64,000 nt of DNA from Sulfitobacter geojensis (GTDB lineage Bacteria; Pseudomonadota; Alphaproteobacteria; Rhodobacterales; Rhodobacteraceae): the NCBI RefSeq assembly GCF_000622325.1, contig NZ_JASE01000005.1:496001-560000 (forward strand). Direction: 5' to 3'. This document shows, one piece after another, positions 54,321-62,531 of the stretch; position 1 is the stretch's first letter; every line of letters starts with the position of its first letter. The notes beneath the pieces were generated by a model that made no database searches, had not been told where the DNA came from, and saw only the letters and a list, made by a program, of their open reading frames with translations. A program made the position numbers and the translations under genes.

Positions 54321-55234
54321 GCTTGGGCGGTCCACCGGTCAAGGATGTAGCGCGAGGTCATTAGATCCAGATGCGCACCGCCGCCGTTTTTGAACAGGGT
54401 GATGTCATCCGCGCTTTGCCGTTTGAACGCGTCCAGTTCGTAATAGTCTGCGATCAGGTGGTCCCGCGAAATTGTGCCGGCCTCCAGTGGTATGTTGATT
54501 TCCCCGATGTGGCCGATTGTGGTGTCGAAACTGTCCACAAACACGCGCGCGCACTGGATCGCTTCGTCATCGACTTCGCGCATGTCCGGGCGGTAGGCAC
54601 CGATCAGATCCAGATGCTGACCGGGGCGCAACCACGCGCCCTTAATCAGCGGATCGGTGGACATGGTGGCGCTGGTGATGATGTCGGCCTCTGTCACAGC
54701 GGTTTGCAGATCCTGCACGACGGTGATGTTGGGCAATTCACCCGCCATCTTTTCCGCATTGGCCGGGCTGCGGTTCCACAGGGTGAAGGTCGCATCGGGA
54801 AAGGCCGCAGAATAGGCGGCATGCAAGGCGCGGCCCTGATTGCCAGCGCCCACGATCAGAATGTTGCGGCTGTCCGGGCGGGCAAGGCGGCGGGCGGCAA
54901 GCAGGCTGTCGCCGGCGGTTTTCCATTTGGTGACAAGGTGGAAGTCGACGATCGCCTCAAGCGTGCCGTCGCCGTCCGCATAAAGGTTCAGGCCCCCGTT
55001 CACCATCGGCATGTCCTTGGCCGGATTGTCGGGAAAGATGGTGGCGGTTTTCACCGCAATGCCCAGACCGTCAATCCATGCTGCGCGGCTGAGCAATGTG
55101 TCCTTGCCGCGATAGAGAAACGTATCGCCAATTTCTGCCTTTGGTCGGGTGTGACCAGACGCCAGCGCATCGGTCAGGCCGATCCAGTCCAGCACAGCTT
55201 CGCCTTCGGTGAACGGGATTATGGGAATGCTCAT
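54317..55234 (-). CDS. Ornithine cyclodeaminase / mu-crystallin family protein
   Basis: 305 residues. The Rossmann motif NILIVGAGNQGRALHAAY and a preceding DFHLVTKWKTAGDSLLAARRLARPD match the OCD/mu-crystallin family. TLWNRSPANAEKMAG and ADIITSATMSTDPLIKG bind the nucleotide. The family includes ornithine cyclodeaminase, alanine dehydrogenase and ketimine reductases, and the specific reaction is not fixed here. The ATG at 55234 shares ATGA with the HAD gene and the stop with the hydrolase gene. Confidence 0.88.
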   Translation of the reverse strand: MSIPIIPFTEGEAVLDWIGLTDALASGHTRPKAEIGDTFLYRGKDTLLSRAAWIDGLGIAVKTATIFPDNPAKDMPMVNGGLNLYADGDGTLEAIVDFHLVTKWKTAGDSLLAARRLARPDSRNILIVGAGNQGRALHAAYSAAFPDATFTLWNRSPANAEKMAGELPNITVVQDLQTAVTEADIITSATMSTDPLIKGAWLRPGQHLDLIGAYRPDMREVDDEAIQCARVFVDSFDTTIGHIGEINIPLEAGTISRDHLIADYYELDAFKRQSADDITLFKNGGGAHLDLMTSRYILDRWTAQA

Positions 55235-55851
55235 GTTGCGTCGTCCTTGGTTAACAGGCCTGCCGAGACAAGCCGGTCGGCCCAACCTTGCGGGCCTGTG
55301 AAGTGATGGGTTTGCCAGCCCCGTTGCGCGGCGGCATTGATGTTATCAATGCGGTCGTCGGTAAACAGCAGGGCCCGCGGGGGAAGGCCGCTGGTTTCTT
55401 CAAGAGCGGCATAGATGGCGGCATCGGGTTTGATGACGCCAAGGTGCCCCGAGATGAAATCGCGGTCGAACTGGCGTAAAAACGGGTAACGCGTGGCGGC
55501 AAGTTCATAGGTCTGGATGCCAAAATTCGTCAGGGAAAAGACCGGTATATTGCGTGATTGCAGGGCGGCCATCAACCGGACGGAATGGTCAATCGCGGGG
55601 GATGCCATATCCAGCCAGCGGTCATGCCAGAGCATGATTTCATTGTGCCATTCCGGCGTGGCGCGCGCGGTTTCGATAATGACATCGCGGAAGGTTTCAC
55701 CACTGTCGACGCGATCGTTCATGGCATGCAGATCGACGGTGGCGAACATCGCACGGCGGCGGTCCGCGCCGATAACGCTGTCGAAAAAGCGTTCCGGTTG
55801 CCATTCGATCAGCACGTTTCCGATGTCGAAAACCACGGCTTGAGGTGTCAT
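55231..55851 (-). CDS. HAD-IA family hydrolase
   Basis: 206 residues. HAD motif I is VVFDIGNVLIEWQ (nucleophile D, second acid replaced by N in DIGN), motif II includes FSLTNFG, motif III HLGVIKPDAAIY and motif IV LFTDDRIDNI. The C1 cap includes DRVDSGETFRDVIIETARA, as in YihX-like phosphatases. It may dephosphorylate a small metabolite; substrate unknown. It opens the HAD-OCD-hydrolase unit, all joined by ATGA overlaps. Confidence 0.87.
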   Translation of the reverse strand: MTPQAVVFDIGNVLIEWQPERFFDSVIGADRRRAMFATVDLHAMNDRVDSGETFRDVIIETARATPEWHNEIMLWHDRWLDMASPAIDHSVRLMAALQSRNIPVFSLTNFGIQTYELAATRYPFLRQFDRDFISGHLGVIKPDAAIYAALEETSGLPPRALLFTDDRIDNINAAAQRGWQTHHFTGPQGWADRLVSAGLLTKDDAT

Positions 55852-55873
55852 TCTGTCATCTCCGTTCGGGTGC

Positions 55874-55910
55874 GGAAACTTTTGAAGTTTCCGGCCGGTT
55901 TCTTTTGAAG
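55874..55910. repeat. Two CTTTTGAAG palindromes in the DUF188-HAD gap
   Basis: GGAAACTT-TTG-AAGTTTCC (55874-55892) is a perfect 19-bp inverted repeat. A second, imperfect copy, TTTCTTTTGAAGAAAAC, follows (55900-55915), so the core CTTTTGAAG occurs twice 23 bp apart. It could be a terminator pair or a dispersed repeat of this lineage. Confidence 0.5.
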
Positions 55911-55917
55911 AAAACGA

Positions 55918-56370
55918 TCACAACCGTGCCGCTGCGCGCAGCTCGCGCTCCAGCGCATCCAGAAACCGCGACCGGTCCGCTTTGGTAAAGCTTTTGCCGC
56001 CGCCCTGGCGAAACGGGTCAGCGGCACGCAGATCAGTCATCAGATCGCGGGTCGCCAGTACGTTGCCGATGTTGGCTGCGGTCAAGGCCTCGCCGTTATG
56101 TTTCAGGACTTTTGCGCCGGCTTCGACGCATTTTGCGGCCAGCGGAATGTCACCGGTGACCACCACATCGCCTGTGCCGCAACGCTCTGCGATCCACATG
56201 TCCGCCACATCGGGTCCATCCGGCACGATCACCGTTTCCACCAGCGGGTTCTGTGACGGGCGCAGCCCGCCGTTGGACACCACGTACATGCGGATCTTGT
56301 GGCGGGTCGCCACGCGTTCGGCTTCGGCTTTGACCGGACAAGCGTCGGCGTCGATGTAAAGGGCGGTCAT
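55918..56370 (-). CDS. YaiI/YqxD family protein (DUF188)
   Basis: 150 residues. [21 protein letters not shown] opens the protein, and [21 protein letters not shown] and [15 protein letters not shown] are conserved. DUF188 has a PIN-like fold with acidic residues (D7, D9, D-G-D in [11 protein letters not shown]), suggesting a nuclease-like site, but no activity is established. It ends 66 nt before the HAD gene and follows fghA by 3 nt, so it is co-transcribed with fghA. Confidence 0.9.
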   Translation of the reverse strand: MTALYIDADACPVKAEAERVATRHKIRMYVVSNGGLRPSQNPLVETVIVPDGPDVADMWIAERCGTGDVVVTGDIPLAAKCVEAGAKVLKHNGEALTAANIGNVLATRDLMTDLRAADPFRQGGGKSFTKADRSRFLDALERELRAAARL

Positions 56371-56373
56371 TGA

Positions 56374-57207
56374 TCAGCCCCCGTACAGCGCTTCGGCGTG
56401 AAAGGCGACGTGGTCTTCCATGAAGGTAGAGACGAAGAAATAGCTGTGATCATACGCCGGTTGCATGCGGAAACTGCCTTGCTGGCGTTTGGTTGCGAGG
56501 GCGGCGGCCAAGGCTTCGGGTTTCAAGAGGTCAAGGAACTGGTCAGCGGTCCCTTGGTCGATCAGGACAGGGCCGTCAAAACCCACATCGGCCATCAGCA
56601 GGCTGGCGTCGTGTTTGGCCCATTTGGCGTCATCCTCGCCCAGATATGCGGTCAGTTGTTTGCGGCCCCAATCGCTGCCCGTGGGGTTGGCGATGGGCGC
56701 AAAGGCGGAAACCGACAGGAACCGTCCGGGCAGGTTCATCGCCAGCGTCAGAGCGCCATGGCCGCCCATCGAGTGGCCGGTGATGCCTTGGCGATCCATA
56801 TCCAGCGCAAAATGCGCGCCCAGAAAGGCGGGCAGTTCTTCGGCGATATAGTCCCACATCTGGAAATGCGGCTTCCAAGGGTCTTGGGTGGCGTTCACAT
56901 AGAAACCGGCACCTTTGCCCAGATCATAGGCCTCGTCATCGGCCACATCATCGCCGCGCGGCGAGGTGTCGGGGAAGACCACCGCGATGCCATGCTCTGC
57001 CGCCCATGCTTGCGCACCGGCTTTGTTCATGGCGTTTTCGTGGGTGCAGGTCAGACCCGACAGATACCACAGCACCGGCACGGGGCCATCGCGCGCTTCG
57101 GCGGGCAGGAACAGGCCGAAAGTCATCTCGCAGTTACAGGCGGTGGAGGCATGGGAATAGACCCCTTGTGTGCCGCCAAAACTGGCATTCTCGGATATGG
57201 TTTTCAT
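56374..57207 (-). CDS. fghA: S-formylglutathione hydrolase
   Basis: 277 residues of the esterase D family. It hydrolyses S-formylglutathione in glutathione-dependent formaldehyde oxidation. LTCTHENAMNKAGAQ has the conserved substrate pocket; the nucleophile serine is in GHSMGGHGALTLA; the acid is in DQGTADQFL, and the histidine lies in YDHSYFFV. The ATG at 57207 begins MKTISENASFGG; the longer upstream ORF runs into the AEC carrier gene and is rejected. The partner dehydrogenase is not in the window. DUF188 follows after 3 nt. Confidence 0.93.
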   Translation of the reverse strand: MKTISENASFGGTQGVYSHASTACNCEMTFGLFLPAEARDGPVPVLWYLSGLTCTHENAMNKAGAQAWAAEHGIAVVFPDTSPRGDDVADDEAYDLGKGAGFYVNATQDPWKPHFQMWDYIAEELPAFLGAHFALDMDRQGITGHSMGGHGALTLAMNLPGRFLSVSAFAPIANPTGSDWGRKQLTAYLGEDDAKWAKHDASLLMADVGFDGPVLIDQGTADQFLDLLKPEALAAALATKRQQGSFRMQPAYDHSYFFVSTFMEDHVAFHAEALYGG

Positions 57208-57232
57208 CGGGTTGTCCTTTGCGAAAAGCGGT

Positions 57233-58162
57233 TCAGGCGGTGGTGATCCAGCCGATAACAAGGCTGACGGTAAGAATGCTGATGGCGGTCGACACAAGGA
57301 TGGCGGTCGAAACCCGCACCGGTGCGACACCATAATGCTGCGCCAGCATATAGACATTGCCCGCAACAGGAAGGGCCGCAACGGCAATGATGACGCCGGC
57401 CTTGAACGGATCAACGCCGAACAGGAACAGGGCGGCAAACCCGACGAACAGCGGATGCAGAACGAGTTTGCAAAAGGTCAGCCAACCGGCGACGGGCATG
57501 TTGTCAGGGGCGGTAAAGGCCAGCGAAGCGCCGATGGCAAACAACGCACCGGGGGTCGCGGCACCGCCAAGGATGGCAAGGAAATCGTTCATCGGATCGG
57601 GGATCGGGATCTGCAGGCCGGACCACAGAAACCCGGCCGAGATCGCCACGATCATCGGATTCTTCAGCAGACCAACGCCGATGTTGCGCAGCATGCGCAG
57701 GCTGACCTGTCCATCCCGTGAACCGGTGATGAGAATGACGATGAGGCTGGAAAATACAATCAGATCAATGGCCAAGGCCAACAGGACGGGGCCGATCGCT
57801 TCTGGTCCCAGCAGCAGGGTCAGCATTGGCACGCCCAGAAAACCGGCGTTGCCGATGACCGCACACTGGGCTTCGATGGCGGTGGTGGGAATGTCGAGCC
57901 CGCGCAGGAACCCGACGATGGTGGCGATGCCATAGACGAATGCGGTGCCCCATAGATAGGCCGCGAAAAGGCGCGTATCCCAAAGCTCGGCCATCGACAG
58001 ATTGGCCGAAAACCGGAAAAGCATGGCCGACAGGGCAAAGTAGAACACGAATTTCGTAAGGTATGCCGTCGCCTCTGCGGTGAAAAAGCGGGTGCGGCCT
58101 GCCCAGAAACCCAACCCGATCAGGGCGAAGAACGGCAATGTTTTCAGAAAGATCGCGAGCAT
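57233..58162 (-). CDS. AEC-family transporter (auxin efflux carrier-like)
   Basis: 309 residues with about ten helices in two halves. FFALIGLGFWAGRTRF at the start, ECAV-region (EAQCAVIGNAGFLGVPMLTLLLGPEAI) with the conserved N-G-F-LG-P, and VIIAVAALPVAGNVYMLAQHY in the second half identify the family. Members export malonate or other organic acids or act as permeases of unknown substrate. It lies 26 nt upstream of fghA on the same strand and 38 nt downstream of mbfA, so a shared transcript is possible. Confidence 0.87.
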   Translation of the reverse strand: MLAIFLKTLPFFALIGLGFWAGRTRFFTAEATAYLTKFVFYFALSAMLFRFSANLSMAELWDTRLFAAYLWGTAFVYGIATIVGFLRGLDIPTTAIEAQCAVIGNAGFLGVPMLTLLLGPEAIGPVLLALAIDLIVFSSLIVILITGSRDGQVSLRMLRNIGVGLLKNPMIVAISAGFLWSGLQIPIPDPMNDFLAILGGAATPGALFAIGASLAFTAPDNMPVAGWLTFCKLVLHPLFVGFAALFLFGVDPFKAGVIIAVAALPVAGNVYMLAQHYGVAPVRVSTAILVSTAISILTVSLVIGWITTA

Positions 58163-58199
58163 GGTTCAGGAGTATCCAGCAAACCAAGCACGTGCAAGC

Positions 58200-59174
58200 C
58201 TATCCCGACCCGATCAGCACACCCGTGGCAAAGACAAGGGCACCGCCCAGAACAACCTGTAAGGCGGCGCGGAAAAACGGGGTGTCCATGTATTTGTTCT
58301 GGATCCACGCGATTGCCCAGAGTTCGACAAACACCACGACAAAAGCCACGGTGGTGGCCGTCCAGAAATCGGGGATCAGATAGGGCAGCGCGTGGCCCAA
58401 CCCGCCCAATGTGGTCATGATGCCGGAGGCAAATCCGCGCTTCCAAGGCGAGCCGCGCCCAGAAAGGGAGCCATCGTCAGAGGCCGCTTCGGTAAAGCCC
58501 ATCGAGATGCCCGCGCCGACAGAAGCGGCCAGACCGACAAGGAAGGTCGTCCACGTGTCCTGCGTCGCGAAAGCGGTGGCAAAGATCGGCGCAAGGGTCG
58601 AAACAGAGCCGTCCATCAATCCCGCCAACCCCGGCTGTACCCAGGTTAACAGGAACTGGCGGCGTTCCTGATCATCCTCGGCGGCAGCGCTATCGGGGTC
58701 CAGATGCTGTGCAGACAGGTCGGTGGCGGTGTTCTGGTGACCGGCTTCGGCAGCGGCCAGATCGCCGAGCAATTTGCGGGTTGCCGCGTCTTTGGTGCGC
58801 GCGGCAGCGGCCAGATAGAAACGTTCCGCATCGCGTTCCATTGCGGCGGCTTCGGTTCTGATCCGTTCAAGCCCGAGGTTTTCGATCAACCAGACAGGGC
58901 GGCGTGCGTAATAGCCCGACACATGTTCGCGCCGGATCAGCGGGATCACGGAACCAAAACGTTGCAGGTGCAGATCAATCAGGCGCTGGCGGTGGATGTC
59001 CTCTTCGGCGGCCATGCCATCGAATACTGCCGCAGAGTCGGGGTATTCAGCTCGCAGCGTTTCAGCATATCCGCGATAGATCCGCGCGTCGTCTTCTTCG
59101 GATGAAATGGCAAGCGCCAGCACTTCCTGCTCGCTCAGATCCTTGAACCGCTTCCTGTTGAACGAAAAACGCAT
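58200..59174 (-). CDS. mbfA: Membrane-bound ferritin MbfA (ferritin-like domain fused to VIT1-type iron exporter)
   Basis: 324 residues. Residues about 10-165 form a ferritin-like four-helix domain (SSEEDDARIYRGYAE, AAEEDIHRQRLIDLH, ERDAERFYLAAA, AAAEAGHQN), with the di-iron glutamates and histidines. The C-terminal half is a VIT1/CCC1-like membrane domain (QPGLAGLMDGSVSTLAPIFATAF, SVGAGISMGFTEAASDDG). In related alphaproteobacteria MbfA exports iron and protects against iron and peroxide stress. The ATG at 59174 (MRFSFNRKRF) is preferred because AGGGG lies 7 nt upstream; an ATG at 59180 is too close. An Irr box overlaps its promoter. Confidence 0.92.
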   Translation of the reverse strand: MRFSFNRKRFKDLSEQEVLALAISSEEDDARIYRGYAETLRAEYPDSAAVFDGMAAEEDIHRQRLIDLHLQRFGSVIPLIRREHVSGYYARRPVWLIENLGLERIRTEAAAMERDAERFYLAAAARTKDAATRKLLGDLAAAEAGHQNTATDLSAQHLDPDSAAAEDDQERRQFLLTWVQPGLAGLMDGSVSTLAPIFATAFATQDTWTTFLVGLAASVGAGISMGFTEAASDDGSLSGRGSPWKRGFASGIMTTLGGLGHALPYLIPDFWTATTVAFVVVFVELWAIAWIQNKYMDTPFFRAALQVVLGGALVFATGVLIGSG

Positions 59175-59190
59175 CGGCATACCCCTGCTA

Positions 59191-59207
59191 TTTAGAATAA
59201 TTCTAAA
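59191..59207 (-). promoter_or_regulatory. Irr iron-control element (ICE) of mbfA
   Basis: TTTAGAA-TAA-TTCTAAA is a perfect 7-3-7 inverted repeat matching the Irr ICE consensus. It lies 16 nt upstream of the mbfA start. Irr binds such sites when haem/iron is low, so binding here should repress iron export during iron shortage. Confidence 0.85.
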
Positions 59208-59228
59208 TTCAAAGTTCGCCTGCTGCAA
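59200..59228 (-). promoter_or_regulatory. Sigma-70-type promoter of mbfA overlapping the ICE
   Basis: On the minus strand TTGCAG (59223-59228) and TAGAAT (59200-59205) are separated by exactly 17 nt. The -10 hexamer lies inside the Irr box, so Irr would block polymerase directly. Confidence 0.6.
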
Positions 59229-59250
59229 GGGGGTTACGTAGGATTAAGGC

Positions 59251-59279
59251 TTGGAACTAAACGAAACGGTTTATATTCT
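59251..59279 (+). promoter_or_regulatory. Likely promoter of the TetR-lipoprotein unit
   Basis: TTGGAA (59251-59256) and TATTCT (59274-59279) are 17 nt apart. Between them AAAC-GAAAC-GGTTT contains short inverted AAAC/GTTT arms that could be the TetR operator. The ATG follows 25 nt later. Confidence 0.45.
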
Positions 59280-59304
59280 ATTTTTTACCCACCGCGGAGC
59301 ATTC

Positions 59305-59943
59305 ATGTCCCTTTCCACTCCTCAGGTCCGCAAGGGCCGCAAGTATGATCAGGTTCTGGAAGGGGCGCGGGCCGTCTTCCTGGCGGACGGCTTTGAAGGG
59401 GCGAGCGTGGATGAAATCGCGCGGGTCGCAGCGGTATCCAAGGCCACGCTTTACAGTTATTTTCCCGACAAACGTGTGTTGTTCATGGAGGTTGCTACGG
59501 CCGAATGTGCCCGTCAGGCCAAGGAGGCGTTGGATCATATTGATATGGACGCGGCCCCGCGCAAAGTTCTGTACGAAACGGCGTATCATTTTCTGCGGTT
59601 CATCACCTCGACATTCGGGTTGCAGGTGTTTCGCATGTGCGTCGCGGAATCCGACCGGTTTCCAGCGATCGGGCAAAGTTTCTACAATTCGGGTCCTGTC
59701 ATGATGCAAAGCGAAATGGCAGAGTATTTTGAAGCCGCCGAAGCCCGCGGCGTGTTGAAGGTTGACGATTACATGCTTGCGGCGGACCAGTTCGGCGAGC
59801 TTTGCAAAGCAGACATCTGGCCGCGCCTGATTTTCGGGGTCAGCAAATCGGTGACGGAAGCAGAGATTACCCGCGTCGTCGAGGGCGCGGTCGATATGTT
59901 CATGGCCCGTTACGGCACGGAATTAGAAGGAGAAAGCAGATGA
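59305..59943 (+). CDS. TetR/AcrR-family transcriptional regulator
   Basis: 212 residues. The N-terminal helix-turn-helix, GASVDEIARVAAVSKATLYSYFPDKRVLF, is the classic TetR form, and a C-terminal ligand domain of the AefR-type (TetR_C) follows (FITSTFGLQVFRMCVAESDRFP). It has no membrane segment. The ATG at 59305 lies after CGGAGCATTC; a TTG-like start 54 nt upstream would cover the promoter. The gene diverges from mbfA and shares ATGA with a small lipoprotein, its likely target besides itself. The inducer is unknown. Confidence 0.9.
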   Translation: MSLSTPQVRKGRKYDQVLEGARAVFLADGFEGASVDEIARVAAVSKATLYSYFPDKRVLFMEVATAECARQAKEALDHIDMDAAPRKVLYETAYHFLRFITSTFGLQVFRMCVAESDRFPAIGQSFYNSGPVMMQSEMAEYFEAAEARGVLKVDDYMLAADQFGELCKADIWPRLIFGVSKSVTEAEITRVVEGAVDMFMARYGTELEGESR

Positions 59944-60233
59944 AAAATGTATTTTATGCAGGTCCGGTGATGGCGCTGGTCGTGGTGGCGGGATGTACGG
60001 CCGCGCCGATGTCCAAACCGGCGGGCACTGCGCAGCCAGCCAGCGGGCCGGATACGTGTAACGCGGCCGCCTATCAGAACCTGATTGGGCAGGACGCGGT
60101 GGTTGACCTGTCCTTGCCCGATCCGAAACGCACCTACCGCTTAGGCGATCCGGTGACGACTGATTTCAATCCGGCGCGGTTGAACATCAAACTGGATGAC
60201 ACGGATACGATCATCGCGATTGATTGCGGCTAA
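59940..60233 (+). CDS. Small lipoprotein of the I78 peptidase-inhibitor family
   Basis: 97 residues. A lipoprotein signal (MKNVFYAGPVMALVVVAGC, lipobox VAGC) precedes a short mature domain with the I78 pattern: CNAAAYQNLIGQDAVVD near the start and RLNIKLDDTDTIIAIDCG at the end. The two cysteines could form a disulphide. I78 members are small periplasmic or secreted serine-protease inhibitors, some with only weak evidence. AGAAGGAGAAAGC precedes the ATG, which shares ATGA with the TetR stop. Confidence 0.82.
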   Translation: MKNVFYAGPVMALVVVAGCTAAPMSKPAGTAQPASGPDTCNAAAYQNLIGQDAVVDLSLPDPKRTYRLGDPVTTDFNPARLNIKLDDTDTIIAIDCG

Positions 60234-60236
60234 CCG

Positions 60237-61547
60237 TTACCCTTTCGGGCGGTTGTCCACGATCCGCACGGCCTTGCCCTCGGAGCGGGCCACGCCGCCC
60301 ACATCGGCCACTTCGATTTTGACGCTGATGCCGACGGTTTGTTTGATATGGGCGGACATAGCCTTGGCTGCGGTTTCGCGCATCTCTGCGCTCACGCTGG
60401 CGTCGGCGCATTCGCAAAGCACACGCATCTGGTCCATCCGGTCAGGGCGTGACAGCTCGATCTGGAAATGCGGCGCAAGGCCTTTGGTCGCCATCAGCGC
60501 CTCTTCGATCTGGGTCGGAAAGACATTCACGCCGCGCAGGATAATCATGTCGTCGCTGCGCCCCGTCACCTTTTCCATCCGCCGCATGGAACGCGCCGTG
60601 CCGGGCAATAGCCGCGTCAGGTCGCGGGTGCGATACCGGATGATCGGAAACGCCTCTTTGGTCAGTGAGGTAAAGACCAGTTCGCCTTGTTCGCCTTCGG
60701 CCACGGGTTCACCGGTTTCCGGGTTGATGATTTCGGGGTAAAAGTGGTCTTCCCAGATGTGCAGCCCGTCTTTGGTTTCGACACATTCCATCGACACGCC
60801 CGGTCCCATGACCTCGGACAGGCCATAGATATCAACGGCATGCATATCAAAGGCCTGTTCGATTTCGTGGCGCATGGCGTTGGTCCAAGGCTCAGCGCCG
60901 AAAATCCCGACTTCAAGCGAGCTGTCGCGCGGGTCCAGCCCTTGGGCGGCGAATTCATCAAGGATCGACAGGGAATAGGACGGGGTGACGGTGATGCCCT
61001 TGGGTTTGAAGTCGTCGATCAGGCGCACCTGACGGGGGGTCATGCCGCCGGAGATGGGATAGGTCGACAGGCCAAGCGCATCCGCCCCCAGATGAATGCC
61101 CAGACCGCCTGTGAACAACCCATAGCCATAAGCGTTGTGCAGCATGTCGCCGCGTTGCAGGCCAGCGGCCCGCAGCGAGCGCGCCACGACCGACCCCCAG
61201 TTATCAAGATCTGTTTGGGTATAACCGACAACGGTGGGCTGGCCGGTGGTGCCTGAAGAGGCATGGATGCGAGCGACCTGTTCGCGCGGAACGGCGAACA
61301 TTTTGAACGGGTAATTGTCGCGCAGATCGGTTTTGACGGTGAAGGGGAATTTCGCAAGATCGGACAGATCGTGCAGATCATCAGGATGCACGCCCGCGTC
61401 ATCAAAGCTTTTCTTGTAGAACGGCACGTTGTCGTAGGCGTGGCGCAGGGACCATTTCATCCGCTTTAATTGCAGGGCTGCAATCTCGTCACGGCTGGCG
61501 ATTTCGATGGCATCCAGCGTGTCGCGGGCGGGGGTCAGGTCTTTCAT
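60237..61547 (-). CDS. paaK: Phenylacetate-CoA ligase
   Basis: 436 residues of the adenylate-forming superfamily. It activates phenylacetate to phenylacetyl-CoA. The AMP-binding loop is ASSGTTGQPTVVGYTQTD; YGLSEVMGPGVSMEC, YRTRDLTRLLPG, and GRSDDMIILRGVNVFPTQIEE are the family motifs. The C-terminal lysine region ends GKAVRIVDN. It is the usual PaaK length. The start overlaps paaI by 4 nt (ATGA). The ring-oxidising paaABCDE genes are not in the window. Confidence 0.94.
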   Translation of the reverse strand: MKDLTPARDTLDAIEIASRDEIAALQLKRMKWSLRHAYDNVPFYKKSFDDAGVHPDDLHDLSDLAKFPFTVKTDLRDNYPFKMFAVPREQVARIHASSGTTGQPTVVGYTQTDLDNWGSVVARSLRAAGLQRGDMLHNAYGYGLFTGGLGIHLGADALGLSTYPISGGMTPRQVRLIDDFKPKGITVTPSYSLSILDEFAAQGLDPRDSSLEVGIFGAEPWTNAMRHEIEQAFDMHAVDIYGLSEVMGPGVSMECVETKDGLHIWEDHFYPEIINPETGEPVAEGEQGELVFTSLTKEAFPIIRYRTRDLTRLLPGTARSMRRMEKVTGRSDDMIILRGVNVFPTQIEEALMATKGLAPHFQIELSRPDRMDQMRVLCECADASVSAEMRETAAKAMSAHIKQTVGISVKIEVADVGGVARSEGKAVRIVDNRPKG

Positions 61548-61984
61548 GCGGGGGTTCCTTCTTCGTCGAAATGTTGGCCTTTGATCGTGCGGGACAGGCC
61601 GCGAAACAAGGCGACGGTGCGGCCGTCTTCGCCCGTCACTGTCACGTCATACACACCGGAACGCCCGGTGCGGGAGGTTTCGGTGGCGGTTGCGGTCAGC
61701 ATTTCGCCCTCCTGACCGGGGGCGACATAGGTGATCTGGTTCTGCTGGGCGACGACAAGCTGGTTGTAGCTGTTGCAGGCAAAAGCGAAGGCGCTGTCGG
61801 CCAGTGTAAAGATGAAACCGCCGTGACAAATGCCATGTCCGTTCAGCATGTCGGCGCGCACTTTCATCTGCAAAACAGCGTGACCGGGGCCAATATCTGT
61901 GATCGCTATTCCAAGCCCGCGCGAGGCAGAGTCAGATGCAAACATCAGGTCGGCGGATTTGCGTGCACGGTCTTGCGGTGTCAT
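61544..61984 (-). CDS. paaI: Hydroxyphenylacetyl-CoA thioesterase PaaI
   Basis: 146 residues of the hot-dog fold. The signature GHGICHGGFIFTLADSAFAFACNSYNQ contains the catalytic aspartate; NQITYVAPGQEGEMLTATATE and YDVTVTGEDGRTVALFRG follow. PaaI releases CoA from dead-end hydroxyphenylacetyl-CoA intermediates in phenylacetate breakdown. It leads the paaI-paaK pair by an ATGA overlap. The 116-nt divergent gap before it faces DUF2794. Confidence 0.92.
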   Translation of the reverse strand: MTPQDRARKSADLMFASDSASRGLGIAITDIGPGHAVLQMKVRADMLNGHGICHGGFIFTLADSAFAFACNSYNQLVVAQQNQITYVAPGQEGEMLTATATETSRTGRSGVYDVTVTGEDGRTVALFRGLSRTIKGQHFDEEGTPA

Positions 61985-62100
61985 CTGCGGCTGCTTTCAT
62001 GTTTCATAATTTCGGACATTTGCACTTTTCTGTAACGCTTTCAACAAATTTGATTGTCCCTCCTCTTGATCTGATTACGAAACAGCGCAACTGTGAAGAC

Positions 62101-62448
62101 ATGACAATGCACCTTCCCCCGAATGCCACGCCGTTCGAACGCCCGCCCGAACAGGTGGCGTTTCACCGCACCGAACTGTCGGTGATCCTGTCACTTTATG
62201 GTCGGATGGTCGCCGCGGGGGAGTGGCGCGATTACGGTATTTCCCACCAACGCGAGGTCGCGGTGTTTTCGGTTTTTCGCCGTACAGCGGAAGTGCCGTT
62301 GTACCGGATCGAAAAGCGCCCCAAACTGCGCAACAAGCAAGGGGAGTATGCGGTGATCGGGGCCGGCGGTCAGGTGTTGAAGCGCGGCGGGGATTTGCGG
62401 GCTGTGTTGCGGGTGTTGGAGCGTAAACTGATCCGTGCCGTGGATTAG
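62101..62448 (+). CDS. DUF2794 domain protein
   Basis: 115 residues, cytosolic. FHRTELSVILSLYGRMVAAGEWRDYGIS and AVFSVFRRTAEVPLYRIEKRPKLRNKQGEYAVIGAGGQVLKRG match DUF2794, an alphaproteobacterial family of unknown function. The ATG at 62101 is chosen, with a second in-frame ATG two codons later. The longer in-frame ORF upstream would run antisense into paaI. No partner gene is evident. Confidence 0.85.
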   Translation: MTMHLPPNATPFERPPEQVAFHRTELSVILSLYGRMVAAGEWRDYGISHQREVAVFSVFRRTAEVPLYRIEKRPKLRNKQGEYAVIGAGGQVLKRGGDLRAVLRVLERKLIRAVD

Positions 62449-62531
62449 CGCAGCGGCGCGTAAACGCCACAGACGGTGTCCGGCTGAAGGTGCGGACAGT
62501 ATATAAGGCCAAAAAGAGGGGGAAGAGGCGG

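Noticed and set aside
55335-55350. FNR-like TTGAT...ATCAA palindrome
   Set aside because: The spacer is 3 nt instead of 4 and it lies inside the HAD coding region.
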